This document shows positions 24,317 through 33,322 of a stretch of DNA of 64,000 nt, in pieces; within the stretch, counting starts at the first letter, position 1; every line of letters starts with the position of its first letter. Below the pieces are notes generated by a model. The model made no database searches and was not told the origin of the DNA. It was given only the letters and a program-made list of their open reading frames with translations. The DNA comes from JAFGXT01 sp963677165. Its GTDB lineage: Bacteria > Verrucomicrobiota > Lentisphaeria > Victivallales > SZUA-371. The position numbers and the translations under genes were made by a program. Location: the NCBI GenBank assembly GCA_963677165.2, contig CAXXSX010000001.1:1-64000 (forward strand), given 5' to 3'.

Positions 24317-26152
24317 TTATTCGTTGTTGATCACTGAAATTGCAGTGTTTACATTACCGAACGGGGCACTGACCTGTACGCCTTGTACACTGTCACGAAT
24401 TTTAGCGATACTTTCCCGGGCAATTCGTATTCCTTCCTCGCGTTGTTCTTCACGGGCGCTGAATTTTGCCATGCGTTCCATGATTTCGTCCGGAACAACT
24501 ACCCCGGGAACTTCATTGCGCATGAATTCGGCGTTGCGAAAGCTTGCCAGCGGCCATATTCCGGCAATTAACGGAGTTTTAAGATGCGCTATGCTTTCAA
24601 CAAATTTCAGCAGTGGTTCAACCGCGAATACTGGCTGAGTAATAATAAATTCTGCGCCGCTTTCAACTTTTTCACAGGTCCGTCGATATTCCCGTTCCAT
24701 GTCAATTGCGTTGGGATCGGCTCCCACGCCGCTTAGAATCCGGGTTTGAACTCCGAGAGGCTTGCCGCCGATATCGAGCCCGCGGTTAAGCTTGCTCTGG
24801 AGTTTTACCATCCCAATGGAATCGACATCGAATACTCCGGATGAAAACGGATAATCACCCAGTTTCGGGGGATCTCCAGTAATAAACAGTACATTGTTAA
24901 CATTTTTGCAGGCGCAGCCCAGAATATCGGCTTGCATGCCGATAAGGTTTTTGTCACGGCAGCAAAAATGCAGGATTGCTTCGATACCTGCCTTTTCCTG
25001 GATCTCAATAGCGGTTACCAACGGTGATATTCTCGAACTGGCCCGGGGACCGTCAGGAAGGTTGATTGCGTCAACTCCTGCATCGCGGCACAATTTAGCT
25101 TTTTCGATGGTTGAGGTGAGGTCAAACCCACGGGGAGGGGTTATTTCTACAGTAGTCACCCATTCACCAGCGGCAAGCTTGCGTCCGAAATTCGATTTTT
25201 CCGCAGTCGGGACCGGCTCCATCATCTCTTCTTCGTTAACGACGACGGTCAGTTCCGGCTTATATTCGGATGCTGCCAGAGGTTTAATACTTCTGGCCAT
25301 GTCGCGGATATGGTCAGGACCGATTCCGCAGCAGCCGCCGACGCCACGGGCTCCGAGATTAACATAGCGTAAGGCATAAGTGGAATAATATTCCGGGCTG
25401 GTCATGTAGATCATCCGGTTATCGATTTTCTTTGGAACTCCTGCGTTAGGCTGAACAATGATCGGATAATTCGCTTTTTTATGAAAGATTTCCAGTGCGG
25501 CAAGAGTACTTTCCGGGCCCTCTCCACAATTGAGGCCAAGAGCTGTTGGCTTGTGCCCTTTCATGCTGCTGACTATTTTCATCAGCACATCAAGATTTTC
25601 GCCGCTGGCGGTTTCCGCGTTGCGGTCAAGAGAAAAACTTAGTACGTATGGAAGTTTTGAACGAAGAGCAATCGCCTTGACTGCGTATCTGGCGTCTTTG
25701 GCTGAACCGATCGACTCAAAAGCGATAAAATCCGCACCGGCCTTTTCCAATGCTTCGATTTGGTCCGCCAGGATTTCGACAATGCGTTTATCATCAATTC
25801 CAGAGCCGTGGTCAATCTCACCGATCGGACCTACTGAACCGGCAATAAGTACGTCATTCCCGGCGTATTCCCGGACCAGATCAACTGCTGTCATATTTAT
25901 TTCAGCTGTTTTATCGCCGAGTCCGAAACGCGATAACTTATTGAAATTGGCGTTAAAAGTATTGGTGGTAATTACTTCTGCGCCGGCATCCGCGTAGCTC
26001 TTATGGATTTCACCGATTATTTTTGGTGCACTGAGACAGAGACTTTCAAACGATGTATTGATAAAAAAGTTGTGACGGTAAATCTCGGTGCCCACCGCTC
26101 CGTCAAAAATTACTACTTGTTTTGAGAGCCGTTCTTTCAACTGGTTGCTCAT
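24317..26152 (-). CDS. homocysteine S-methyltransferase / methylenetetrahydrofolate reductase fusion
   Basis: A 611-residue two-domain protein like Bacillus YitJ. Residues 1-300 are the homocysteine methyltransferase barrel (FDGAVGTEIYR, ITTNTFNANF, zinc-site cysteines in GLNCGEGPEST and GGCCGIGPDHI). Residues 320-600 are MTHFR (VEITPPRGFD, HFCCRDKNLIGMQADILG, FITGDPPKLGDYP, FIITQPVF). It would make 5-methyl-THF and pass the methyl to homocysteine for methionine, although in this fusion family the methyl donor of the first domain is not settled. First gene of the run into nitroreductase and OYE. Confidence 0.9.
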   Translation of the reverse strand: MSNQLKERLSKQVVIFDGAVGTEIYRHNFFINTSFESLCLSAPKIIGEIHKSYADAGAEVITTNTFNANFNKLSRFGLGDKTAEINMTAVDLVREYAGNDVLIAGSVGPIGEIDHGSGIDDKRIVEILADQIEALEKAGADFIAFESIGSAKDARYAVKAIALRSKLPYVLSFSLDRNAETASGENLDVLMKIVSSMKGHKPTALGLNCGEGPESTLAALEIFHKKANYPIIVQPNAGVPKKIDNRMIYMTSPEYYSTYALRYVNLGARGVGGCCGIGPDHIRDMARSIKPLAASEYKPELTVVVNEEEMMEPVPTAEKSNFGRKLAAGEWVTTVEITPPRGFDLTSTIEKAKLCRDAGVDAINLPDGPRASSRISPLVTAIEIQEKAGIEAILHFCCRDKNLIGMQADILGCACKNVNNVLFITGDPPKLGDYPFSSGVFDVDSIGMVKLQSKLNRGLDIGGKPLGVQTRILSGVGADPNAIDMEREYRRTCEKVESGAEFIITQPVFAVEPLLKFVESIAHLKTPLIAGIWPLASFRNAEFMRNEVPGVVVPDEIMERMAKFSAREEQREEGIRIARESIAKIRDSVQGVQVSAPFGNVNTAISVINNE

Positions 26153-26452
26153 TTATAATTATCCCCATTGGTTTGCTTTGTATTTCATTCAAAAATAATA
26201 TACAACCGGATTGGACAGGCTTCAATAAGCTTTTATGAAAAGGTTGCCAGGAGTGTTTTAAGATACCAATATCAGCCTCTGTTTCCTGATTGATGCTTGT
26301 TTTGAAGCGATTTTCGGTTATATTATATGATATAATAACAAATATTCCGGGATTTTTCCGGTGTTAAGTCCGGTTGTTGCCGATAAAGGTGTCGTATCGG
26401 TGGAACAGTAATCAAAGGAAGCCGTATTGGTGAAAGGTTTGGACATTACCCG
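26153..26452. other. 300-bp divergent intergenic
   Basis: Contains A+T-rich promoter-like text around 26325-26340 (TATATTATATGATATAATAAC) for the plus-strand gene. No SAM riboswitch or T-box could be recognised upstream of the MTHFR fusion. Confidence 0.35.
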
Positions 26453-27379
26453 ATGAATCTGCTTATAAAATTCTTTGTATCCGGAGCTGCATTTTATCCG
26501 GGAGCCGTCTTATTGATCATTGGTGCTTTTCTGTCAATGAAAGGCACGAAAAATACGTTTAAAGTCACTTCCGGAATAATGTTTCTCATAGGAATCTTGT
26601 TGGTGTTGTTATCTGGTGTTCCGATTCCGATGTTTGTTTTCAGCCTTATGGCGGTGATGGTTGCCGGGCTTTATTTCTTTACCGGTTTCGAGGGGAAAGA
26701 AACTCGTCTCTTTTTCTGGATTGCCAGATTGATTTTAATCTGCTGTGTCTTTTATCTTACCGCTACTGACCTGAAATATCGTAAAAGTCCTGTGATTCGC
26801 CGTGATAACCTGAAAAAGATGTATGTAATTGGAACTTCACTCAGTTTGGCTCATTCCGGACCGTCTTATGTCGATATATTGAAGAAGAAGTATGGAATTA
26901 AAGCATTCAATTTATCTGAACCCCGAAATACTCCTTCTCTGGCCATGAGTCAGGCCGATTTGATTTCTTCATCGGATATTCTGATTCTGTTGGAACTGGG
27001 GATGCAGGACGATTATGGTGATTTTCGCCGGGAATTGGAGGAGCTGTTGAAGACGCTTTCCGGACATCGACGGGTCATTATGATGTTTGAACTGCCTCGT
27101 CTTTCATCCGGCGGAAGTTTTATTAAGGTTCAACGTGAAATGGCTGACAAGTATGGTGTTATACTTATCCCCCGACGAATTCTTGCCGGTGTGATTTACA
27201 ATTGGCGGCAGACCAATATAAACAATCTGTCTGAAAAAGATCATCAACAATTGGCGGAATACCTCGCTAAAATTTTCAAAGGTTGTTTTCGAAAAGAAAA
27301 GCATGTTGACTACACAGAGAAAACGAATCCGCAGGAAATCGAAAGTGCTCCGGTCGAAAATGAAGCCAAATCCAAATAA
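26453..27379 (+). CDS. membrane-anchored protein with degenerate SGNH-hydrolase-like domain
   Basis: 308 residues. Four hydrophobic segments fill residues 1-105 (FVSGAAFYPGAVLLIIGAFL, IMFLIGILLVLLS, MFVFSLMAVMVAGLYFF, IARLILICCVFYL). The rest resembles an SGNH/GDSL fold: YVIGTSLSLAHS at the position of the GDS block, ILLELGMQDDYGDF where the GxND block would be, and NNLSEKDHQQLAEYL with the Asp-x-His of block V. The nucleophile could be the serine of IGTSLS. Acetyl transfer or hydrolysis on an envelope polymer would be the family-style role, unproven. The start has no good ribosome site, but a nine-codon frame ends on it (ATGA). Confidence 0.5.
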   Translation: MNLLIKFFVSGAAFYPGAVLLIIGAFLSMKGTKNTFKVTSGIMFLIGILLVLLSGVPIPMFVFSLMAVMVAGLYFFTGFEGKETRLFFWIARLILICCVFYLTATDLKYRKSPVIRRDNLKKMYVIGTSLSLAHSGPSYVDILKKKYGIKAFNLSEPRNTPSLAMSQADLISSSDILILLELGMQDDYGDFRRELEELLKTLSGHRRVIMMFELPRLSSGGSFIKVQREMADKYGVILIPRRILAGVIYNWRQTNINNLSEKDHQQLAEYLAKIFKGCFRKEKHVDYTEKTNPQEIESAPVENEAKSK

Positions 27380-27413
27380 AAAAAAGTCCGAATGAGATTA
27401 TCACACGGACTTT
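27375..27413 (-). terminator. terminator of the cheY-like gene
   Basis: Stem AAAGTCCG/CGGACTTT; on the minus strand it is followed by a run of T. Lies between convergent genes. Confidence 0.8.
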
Positions 27414-27437
27414 AAACATTTGTAATTATAAATTGGC

Positions 27438-27803
27438 TTATCCGCCTAGAACAGCCTTTATTTTGGCGATGAACGCATCTTGAGCAAATGGTTTAACCAA
27501 ATAGTTGCTGGCACCTAGTTTAATGGCTTCCATCACCGCGCTTTTTTCCGCTACGGAAGTACACATTACAACTGGTACTTCCTTGTGACTGGCTTTAATT
27601 GCAGTCAAAGTTTCAATACCATTCATCTCCGGCATGTTCATATCACACAATACAAGGTCAACCTGATAATTACAGTCTTCCAGCATCGTGATTGCCTCTT
27701 TTCCATTACCGGCTTCAATTATAGTCTCAACCCCTACCTGTGCAAGAAGACGTTTTTGAATCTTCCGCATAGTTGCCGAATCGTCAACAAGAAGTACTTT
27801 CAT
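27438..27803 (-). CDS. single-domain CheY-like response regulator
   Basis: A 121-residue receiver domain alone. Acidic pocket D7/D8, phospho-acceptor D54 (LVLCDMNMPEMNG), switch T82 (MCTSVAEK) and K104 (LVKPFAQ) are all present, so it should be phosphorylated. Its ATG shares bases with the stop of the CheX gene (TAATG), indicating coupled translation. No kinase, receptor or flagellar gene is nearby, so the partner kinase is encoded elsewhere and the output is unknown. Confidence 0.9.
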   Translation of the reverse strand: MKVLLVDDSATMRKIQKRLLAQVGVETIIEAGNGKEAITMLEDCNYQVDLVLCDMNMPEMNGIETLTAIKASHKEVPVVMCTSVAEKSAVMEAIKLGASNYLVKPFAQDAFIAKIKAVLGG

Positions 27804-28261
27804 TATTCCTCCATCATAAGTAAAACTTTAAATTCGCCCCATTCCTCAGCTCCCATTGGAATTGACATACATCTTACGCTATCCCGAATGTGAATCTGCA
27901 ATTGTCCAGCCATTACGGTTGGCAGTGCGAGTTCAAAACTAATACCTTCAAGTTTAGCGGAAAATGCACCGGCGATAATATTAATAATTTCTCCGAAACC
28001 ATCCAGCAAGTCGGAGTTTACCTCCGTTATGTCTTCCATCATAAAAGCTCCGACCATTTTCATGGCCACGCCTGATGGCATGGTTATCATGATATCCCCT
28101 TTCTTTTCGCCGGAAAGGCCGATTATACCCAGAAACTCATCTGTTCTGAACGTCTGTGGAGTCTCCAGTTCTTCGGATTCTGCAATCTGCTCTGCTTCAA
28201 CTCCACACATAGAACTGAAAGTTTCAACGACAGACTCGACACAAGCGGGCTCGTAGTTCAT
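27803..28261 (-). CDS. CheX-like response-regulator phosphatase
   Basis: A 152-residue CheC/CheX/FliY family protein that dephosphorylates CheY-type receivers. The catalytic pair is E91-x2-N94 in DGFGEIINIIAGAFSAKL. A single active helix and this length fit CheX better than CheC. DIMITMPSGVAMKMVGAF precedes, and LQIHIRDS follows. It is the first gene of a two-gene unit with the CheY-like protein, which is the natural substrate. Confidence 0.88.
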   Translation of the reverse strand: MNYEPACVESVVETFSSMCGVEAEQIAESEELETPQTFRTDEFLGIIGLSGEKKGDIMITMPSGVAMKMVGAFMMEDITEVNSDLLDGFGEIINIIAGAFSAKLEGISFELALPTVMAGQLQIHIRDSVRCMSIPMGAEEWGEFKVLLMMEE

Positions 28262-28474
28262 CTTTTAACGGCTCCTTCCCTGCTAGAAAACAGAAAGTTA
28301 TTTTTTATTATTAATCGACAATCTTTCACTTAATTATATAATCGCTAAGGTTTTTTTTCAATATTTTTTTAAGCTATCATCGACTAATGTAAATATTTTT
28401 AGCACTATATAGAATAAAATTGTCACTTTTCAACTAATTTCAACCCCTGTTTTCAATTTTATATGTAATATTAT

Positions 28475-29830
28475 TTAAAAAGGAGGTCCCGGGAAAGGGG
28501 GATGTGGACCGTGTTTATCATGTCTAATAGGAGGCTGGTTTGAATTTGAATCGAAATTATTGACGGATCTTTTCTGATTGTATGGATATTTTCCAAGTAT
28601 TGTGACCGGCGGATGAAGTATCAGGTTGGCTTTTCCTCCTCTGACGCATCTTACATAATTATTGATTCTTAATGCGTCTCCTTGAGGTCCTCGAAAAGTT
28701 TTTCTACCGGTTTTCGGGTCACTGCGTTGGGCTCCCGCACCATGTACATCTATAATATTGCCATGCATTTTACCTAAAGCCCGACCGAAGGCGATGTAAA
28801 CGGCCTGGCTTCCATCTGTTCGCCCGTCCTTATGAGTTGTTGACGTCCAGAAATATGGATAGTCGATTTGTCCTGCCTCGTTTTTTATTGATGATGTTTT
28901 GAAGATCGGATTGATTGAGGGACTGCGTGTGGTATCTGGTGATCTGGTGTAGTCTACGATTGACTGAAGCTCTTTGGCATTAGGCAACCGCCAGTCGCTG
29001 TGTCCCGCTAATTTTAGTTTTTCGGCATAGTTAAGTGCGACTTGCCAGGACATGGCTCTGCCACTATCACTTTTCATCCATGTGAGTCCGGTAGCAAGAT
29101 CGGTAATGGTTCCATTTTGATTATCCTGGAAATTATTTATTCCGTACTTATTATTTCCACGGACATAGCGTACATAGAATTTCTTCTCTTTTCCCGGACC
29201 TCTTCCGTTTGGATGTTTGTAGCCGTATCCTTTTATTCTGCCATCAGCAAAGTTTACTCCGAATAAAGTTTCGGCTCCATTCATTGTAGTGCTGACGTAT
29301 TTGGTTGATGACAGCCATTGTGCATCAATAAAGCGTTCTCCTGATTCCGTGTCTCCATATTTAAAGTCGAAATAATCTGTGTTTATATAGGGGATTGCAT
29401 CGTAGGGAACACGGTACATTGAATGTGGGGACTGTTTACCTGTTTTTCCCCGAAAATCAATGAGAGAATATAGTTCTTTTATATTTGGAACCCTCCAGTC
29501 GGAATAGCCGCCTGTTCGAACCGTTTGAGCCGTGATCGTTGCCTCTTTCAGACTTTGTTTTTGGGAATCGACAACCTTTGTCCACATTAAACCGGTATTA
29601 ATATCCGTTATTGTCCCGTCATGATTATCTTTGTAGGAAGGCTGAATTCCCAGATATTCTGCGTCCTGTCCGAAGAATGATTGTCCGGGTTTTGGAAATG
29701 AAATTTTTCCTGAATTGTTGTAGCACTGGTTCTGGCCTGTATCAACGATAACATAGTCTGGCTTGTCGGCTCCTGAAAGAATTGATATGGCGAATGTAAC
29801 CCAACAGACTATTGTGATTGCAAATTTCAT
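28475..29830 (-). CDS. secreted protein with two DUF1566 domains
   Basis: A 451-residue exported protein. ATG 29830 is chosen because GAAGGGA lies upstream and the signal peptide MKFAITIVCWVTFAISILSGA then starts at residue 1. Two DUF1566 (Lcl-type lectin-like) units follow: NHDGTITDINTGLMWTKV...GYSDWRVPNIKELYSLIDF...WLSSTKY...VRYVRG and QNGTITDLATGLTWMKS...GHSDWRLPNAKELQSIVDY...WTSTTH...VRCVRG. The end is a His/Pro-rich tail (HDKHGPHPPFPGPPF). Domain function is thought to be surface binding, which is unproven. Transcribed alone. Confidence 0.8.
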   Translation of the reverse strand: MKFAITIVCWVTFAISILSGADKPDYVIVDTGQNQCYNNSGKISFPKPGQSFFGQDAEYLGIQPSYKDNHDGTITDINTGLMWTKVVDSQKQSLKEATITAQTVRTGGYSDWRVPNIKELYSLIDFRGKTGKQSPHSMYRVPYDAIPYINTDYFDFKYGDTESGERFIDAQWLSSTKYVSTTMNGAETLFGVNFADGRIKGYGYKHPNGRGPGKEKKFYVRYVRGNNKYGINNFQDNQNGTITDLATGLTWMKSDSGRAMSWQVALNYAEKLKLAGHSDWRLPNAKELQSIVDYTRSPDTTRSPSINPIFKTSSIKNEAGQIDYPYFWTSTTHKDGRTDGSQAVYIAFGRALGKMHGNIIDVHGAGAQRSDPKTGRKTFRGPQGDALRINNYVRCVRGGKANLILHPPVTILGKYPYNQKRSVNNFDSNSNQPPIRHDKHGPHPPFPGPPF

Positions 29831-29940
29831 CTTAGTTCCCTTCGCTTTTTTTAGCATTCTAAGTATACCTGAATTTTCCGCCTGAAAGTACTAACCCGAA
29901 AATACATTAATTATTACACGTAAAATGAAAACGAAGATTT

Positions 29941-29990
29941 AAAAAAAAGAACGTCGAGGACATTAAGCGCCCCACTTAATGTCCAGCGAC
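29941..29990 (-). terminator. rho-independent terminator of the ROK gene
   Basis: Perfect arms GGACATTAAG/CTTAATGTCC (29958-29967, 29975-29984) extended by GTCG/CGAC, with eight A residues at 29941-29948 giving a T-run on the minus strand. Confidence 0.9.
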
Positions 29991-30046
29991 GCAAACGAGG
30001 AGATCTATAAGGTAATTGTAATATTAAAACGCTGATTTGTCTAGAG

Positions 30047-31207
30047 CTATCTTCTTTTAAAAAAAATATTTATATCTTTTTTGTTAAAATATCTGTCCGC
30101 TGCCATTAAGGCTGGCCCTAAAGTTCTTACTTTGCGCCCGATGCGGCTGAATCCGGTACGAAGTGCAATATCCGAATGTCGCGTCAGTGAATATTTCTGC
30201 AACGCTTCATGAAAAACATCTGAAATCAAATGTTCGGCGATGACGATATCGCCGTTGATGATCAGCATTTCTACATCCATGAGATTGATAATATTGGCAA
30301 TTGCCTGAGCGATATATTCGGCCGCCCGTTTTAATAGTTTTAAAGCCCGTTGGTCGCCACTTTCAGCAAGAGCGACTATTTCTTCAAAGGTTTTGCTTTC
30401 GCCATATTCAGCCTCAATCGCCGCGACGCTGGCGAGACGTTCCAAGCATCCCCGGTTGCCACAATAGCATTCCGGTCCGTTGTAGTCGAGGGATAAATGA
30501 CCGAATTCGCTGGCCTTATTATTTACACCTCGATAAAGTTCGCCGTTAAGGATAAAACGGCATCCGATACCCCAGCCGACAAACAGAACTCCAAGATTGT
30601 CTGGAATATCCTGTCCGGATAAATAATATTCTGCCATTGCCATCAGAGATACGTCATGGTCGACAATAATTGGAATTTTAAACTCTTTTTCAAGTTTTTC
30701 ACGGATTGGAACGTTATTTAAATTCGGATAATATGCCGCGCCTTTGTAAATACCTTCCTGGATATTTACGCCGGCGGGAAGACCAATACCGATACCATTC
30801 AGAGCTGATCTATTGATGCCGGATTCCTTGATAACTCTTTTAATCAGATTTGAAAGCAGGTTGATTAATTCATCACCGTTCATATCTCGGTAAGTAGGTT
30901 CGTCAACGGTGCAAAGTGCTTCCAGGCCGGAGGAAAACAAGCCGCATGTTAAACTTGTTCTGGACAAACCGATACCAATTGTATAAAACGCGTGGCTGTT
31001 CAGCTTTAACAGTACCGGTTTTCTGCCGCCGGTGGATTTTTCTTCCCCGGCTTCCTCTATCAGATTGTCTTCAAGCAGTTTTCTGGTTACTTCGGTAACA
31101 GTCGCCAGGCGGATATGATATTTCCGGGATAACTGAATACGGGAAATTTCCCCGCTTTCCGCGATAGCGTCATATACTTTTTGCCTGATATTTACTGGTT
31201 CCGCCAT
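30047..31207 (-). CDS. ROK-family transcriptional regulator
   Basis: A 386-residue NagC/XylR-type repressor. The N-terminal winged helix (ISRIQLSRKYHIRLATVTEVTRKLLEDNLIEE) is followed by a ROK sugar-kinase-like domain: IGIGLPAGV, PIIVDHDVSLMAMAEY, the zinc site GHLSLDYNGPECYCGNRGCLERLAS, and NIINLMDVEMLIINGD. ATG 31207 is preferred over TTG 31243. Its effector is probably a sugar or sugar phosphate. dapA sits 85 bp upstream on the same strand, but no sugar gene is adjacent. Confidence 0.88.
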   Translation of the reverse strand: MAEPVNIRQKVYDAIAESGEISRIQLSRKYHIRLATVTEVTRKLLEDNLIEEAGEEKSTGGRKPVLLKLNSHAFYTIGIGLSRTSLTCGLFSSGLEALCTVDEPTYRDMNGDELINLLSNLIKRVIKESGINRSALNGIGIGLPAGVNIQEGIYKGAAYYPNLNNVPIREKLEKEFKIPIIVDHDVSLMAMAEYYLSGQDIPDNLGVLFVGWGIGCRFILNGELYRGVNNKASEFGHLSLDYNGPECYCGNRGCLERLASVAAIEAEYGESKTFEEIVALAESGDQRALKLLKRAAEYIAQAIANIINLMDVEMLIINGDIVIAEHLISDVFHEALQKYSLTRHSDIALRTGFSRIGRKVRTLGPALMAADRYFNKKDINIFFKRR

Positions 31208-31292
31208 AATTTCAACCTGCTTCTTTTCGTGTTCTGTAAACAAGAGTTTTCATATTTTAGCTCCATTGTCAAAATATGGAAACATTATAAAT

Positions 31293-32162
31293 CTAAAGGA
31301 TGCCGCACTTTTTCAATGCAGCTGTCAACACTTCCCGTCCAGATGGAGATATCTGACAGAGCGGTAATCTGAATTCCTCTTCGATTATTCCTTTCATTGC
31401 CATTGCGGTTTTAATTGGAATAGGGTTCGTTTCAACAAATACATCTTTGAAGAACGCATAATATTTCTTGTGAATGGCAAGAGCTTCAGACATTTTTCCT
31501 GCTGCAAACGCATCTACCATTGCTTTCAGTTCAGCTGGGATCAGGTTCGACACTACACTGACAATCCCTTTGGCTCCGACGGACATCATCGGCAAGGTCA
31601 AGCTGTCATCTCCGCTCATGACGGTAATATCACAAACATCCAGTATTTGTGATACACGGTCCGCTGAACCGCCAGCTTCTTTCACTGCTACGATAGTCGG
31701 ATTTGAACTGAGTCTGGCAATGGTATCAATTGCGATTGGAGTACCCGAACGCCCGGGAACATTATAAAGCATTACCGGAAGTCCAACCGAATCAGCCACT
31801 GCTGAAAAATGACGGTAAAGACCTTCCTGGGTCGGTTTATTATAATATGGAGTAACCTGAAGGGTCGCGTCTGCACCGGCCTTTTTGGCAGCCATAGTTA
31901 GTTCGATTGCTTCTGCGGTGCTGTTGGCGCCGGTTCCGGCGACAATCTTACAGCGTCCGTTGGCAACTTCAATTGTTTTTTCGATGACTTTAATATGTTC
32001 ATCGGTTGATAGCGTAGGTGACTCACCGGTTGTGCCGACCGGTACAATACCATCGACGCCGCCGGAAACCTGGAATTCTACCAGTTCAGCCAGCTTGTCA
32101 AAATCAACTGCGCCTCTGGAAAACGGAGTAACCAGAGCGGTGTATACTCCTTGCATTTGCAT
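31293..32162 (-). CDS. dapA: 4-hydroxy-tetrahydrodipicolinate synthase
   Basis: Condenses pyruvate with aspartate semialdehyde, first step of the lysine/diaminopimelate branch. 289 residues. Barrel motifs: GIVPVGTTGESPTL (pyruvate carboxylate site), VTPYYNKPTQEGLYRHF, YNVPGRSG (catalytic tyrosine), VAVKEAGGSADR (Schiff-base lysine), SGDDSLTLP. The VTPYYN...YNVPGR...KEA set and the IPIKTAMAMKG end fit DapA rather than N-acetylneuraminate lyase. Start at 32162, or two codons later at the second Met. Confidence 0.93.
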   Translation of the reverse strand: MQMQGVYTALVTPFSRGAVDFDKLAELVEFQVSGGVDGIVPVGTTGESPTLSTDEHIKVIEKTIEVANGRCKIVAGTGANSTAEAIELTMAAKKAGADATLQVTPYYNKPTQEGLYRHFSAVADSVGLPVMLYNVPGRSGTPIAIDTIARLSSNPTIVAVKEAGGSADRVSQILDVCDITVMSGDDSLTLPMMSVGAKGIVSVVSNLIPAELKAMVDAFAAGKMSEALAIHKKYYAFFKDVFVETNPIPIKTAMAMKGIIEEEFRLPLCQISPSGREVLTAALKKCGIL

Positions 32163-32485
32163 GATAATATCCTGTAAATGGTTAAATTATTCAATAAACT
32201 CAAATCTTATTACTATATTCTAAATTATTTTCAAGTCAATGGTGGATACGTTTTTTTCCATGATGACTGGTCTTAATATCAGTTGGATTGTTTGAAAATA
32301 CGCAATTATGTTGTACCCTAATATGTTTGTTTTACAGTTTTATCATAAAAGCTTTTTTTTAATTTCAAACTTTTTCGTTTTTGCAAGGAGCGTTAGCGAC
32401 AGGAGTTTGAAGCGGTATCGATGCCGTCCGTCATACGGACAATAAATATTGTAGTGTTGATAATTTGTTTTAAGGAATGATAATT
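32163..32485. other. divergent intergenic with a REP-like element
   Basis: About 320 bp between dapA and the hydrolase. Around 32381-32440 is a repeated-looking block ending in the perfect hairpin GTCCGT-CAT-ACGGAC (32426-32440). It resembles the block at 43921-43975. Nothing else is recognised. Confidence 0.4.
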
Positions 32486-33322
32486 ATGGTGTCTGATGTT
32501 GAACCTGGTGACGGAAAGCAAAAAGCAAAAATCTCAATATGGAAAAGGTTGTTGGTTGATATTGTTGTTTTTGTTGTTTTGTTAAGTATCGCGATGGCTT
32601 TTGCCATTGTTTTTTCTGATAAATTAATTTTTCATCCTCAGCCGGTTCGTCCTGATCAGAAGAAAAACATGACCATGCTTGAGGTTGCTCCAGGAACAAA
32701 CATTGCATTGCGATATCTTCCTTGTAAGAAGTCCAAATATACGATTTTATTCAGTCACGGCAATACGGAAGACCTGGTTCGCCAGCGTCGTATGATTGCG
32801 GAATACCCTCAAAAGGGATATGCTGTTGTCGCTTATGATTATGAAGGATTCGGGTTCAGTGACGGGTCTCCGACTGAACAGAGTTGCTACCGTGATATTG
32901 ATGCTGTTTACAAATATATGACCGAAACCCTTAAAATTCCGCCGGAGAGAATCATTATCTACGGGCGTTCTGTCGGCAGTGGACCATCCTGTTATCTGGC
33001 GGAAAAAGAAAAAGCAGCCGGATTAATCCTCGAAGGAGGGTTTATGAGTCCTTTCAGAGTTGTCGTGCCGTTTCCTCTCCCCTTTGATAAGTTCAGGAAT
33101 ATTGACCGGATAGCAAATGTTAACATGCCGAAATTGTTTTTTCATGGAGTTCGTGACGGCGTGGTTCCGTACAAGCACGGGAGAGCTCTTTATGAAAAGG
33201 CTTCCGAGCCGAAAACTTTTATTAAATTTTCGAACGGCAATCACAATAATCTTAGAGACTATAAACTCTATTGGGAATCGTTACACAAGTTTGTCGATTC
33301 CCTCGATTCCGGCAGATCATGA
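32486..33322 (+). CDS. membrane-anchored alpha/beta hydrolase, ABHD13/Bem46-like
   Basis: A 278-residue hydrolase with one N-terminal transmembrane segment (LLVDIVVFVVLLSIAMAFAIVF). The core has LFSHGNTEDL (oxyanion region), YDYEGFGFSDGSP, nucleophile elbow GRSVGSGPSC, acid GVRDGVVPYKHG and histidine SNGNHNN. ATG 32486 is preferred because AAGGA at 32472-32476 is nine bases upstream. Related proteins are serine hydrolases of unknown substrate, perhaps lipid esters. The gene overlaps the convergent next gene by 6 bp. Confidence 0.82.
   Translation: MVSDVEPGDGKQKAKISIWKRLLVDIVVFVVLLSIAMAFAIVFSDKLIFHPQPVRPDQKKNMTMLEVAPGTNIALRYLPCKKSKYTILFSHGNTEDLVRQRRMIAEYPQKGYAVVAYDYEGFGFSDGSPTEQSCYRDIDAVYKYMTETLKIPPERIIIYGRSVGSGPSCYLAEKEKAAGLILEGGFMSPFRVVVPFPLPFDKFRNIDRIANVNMPKLFFHGVRDGVVPYKHGRALYEKASEPKTFIKFSNGNHNNLRDYKLYWESLHKFVDSLDSGRS

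Noticed and set aside
26153..26340. SAM riboswitch or T-box before the methionine-related fusion
   Set aside because: No conserved riboswitch core or T-box sequence could be recognised.
31293..32162. N-acetylneuraminate lyase, given the ROK neighbour
   Set aside because: Motifs and C-terminal block follow DapA more closely, and no other sialic acid gene is near.
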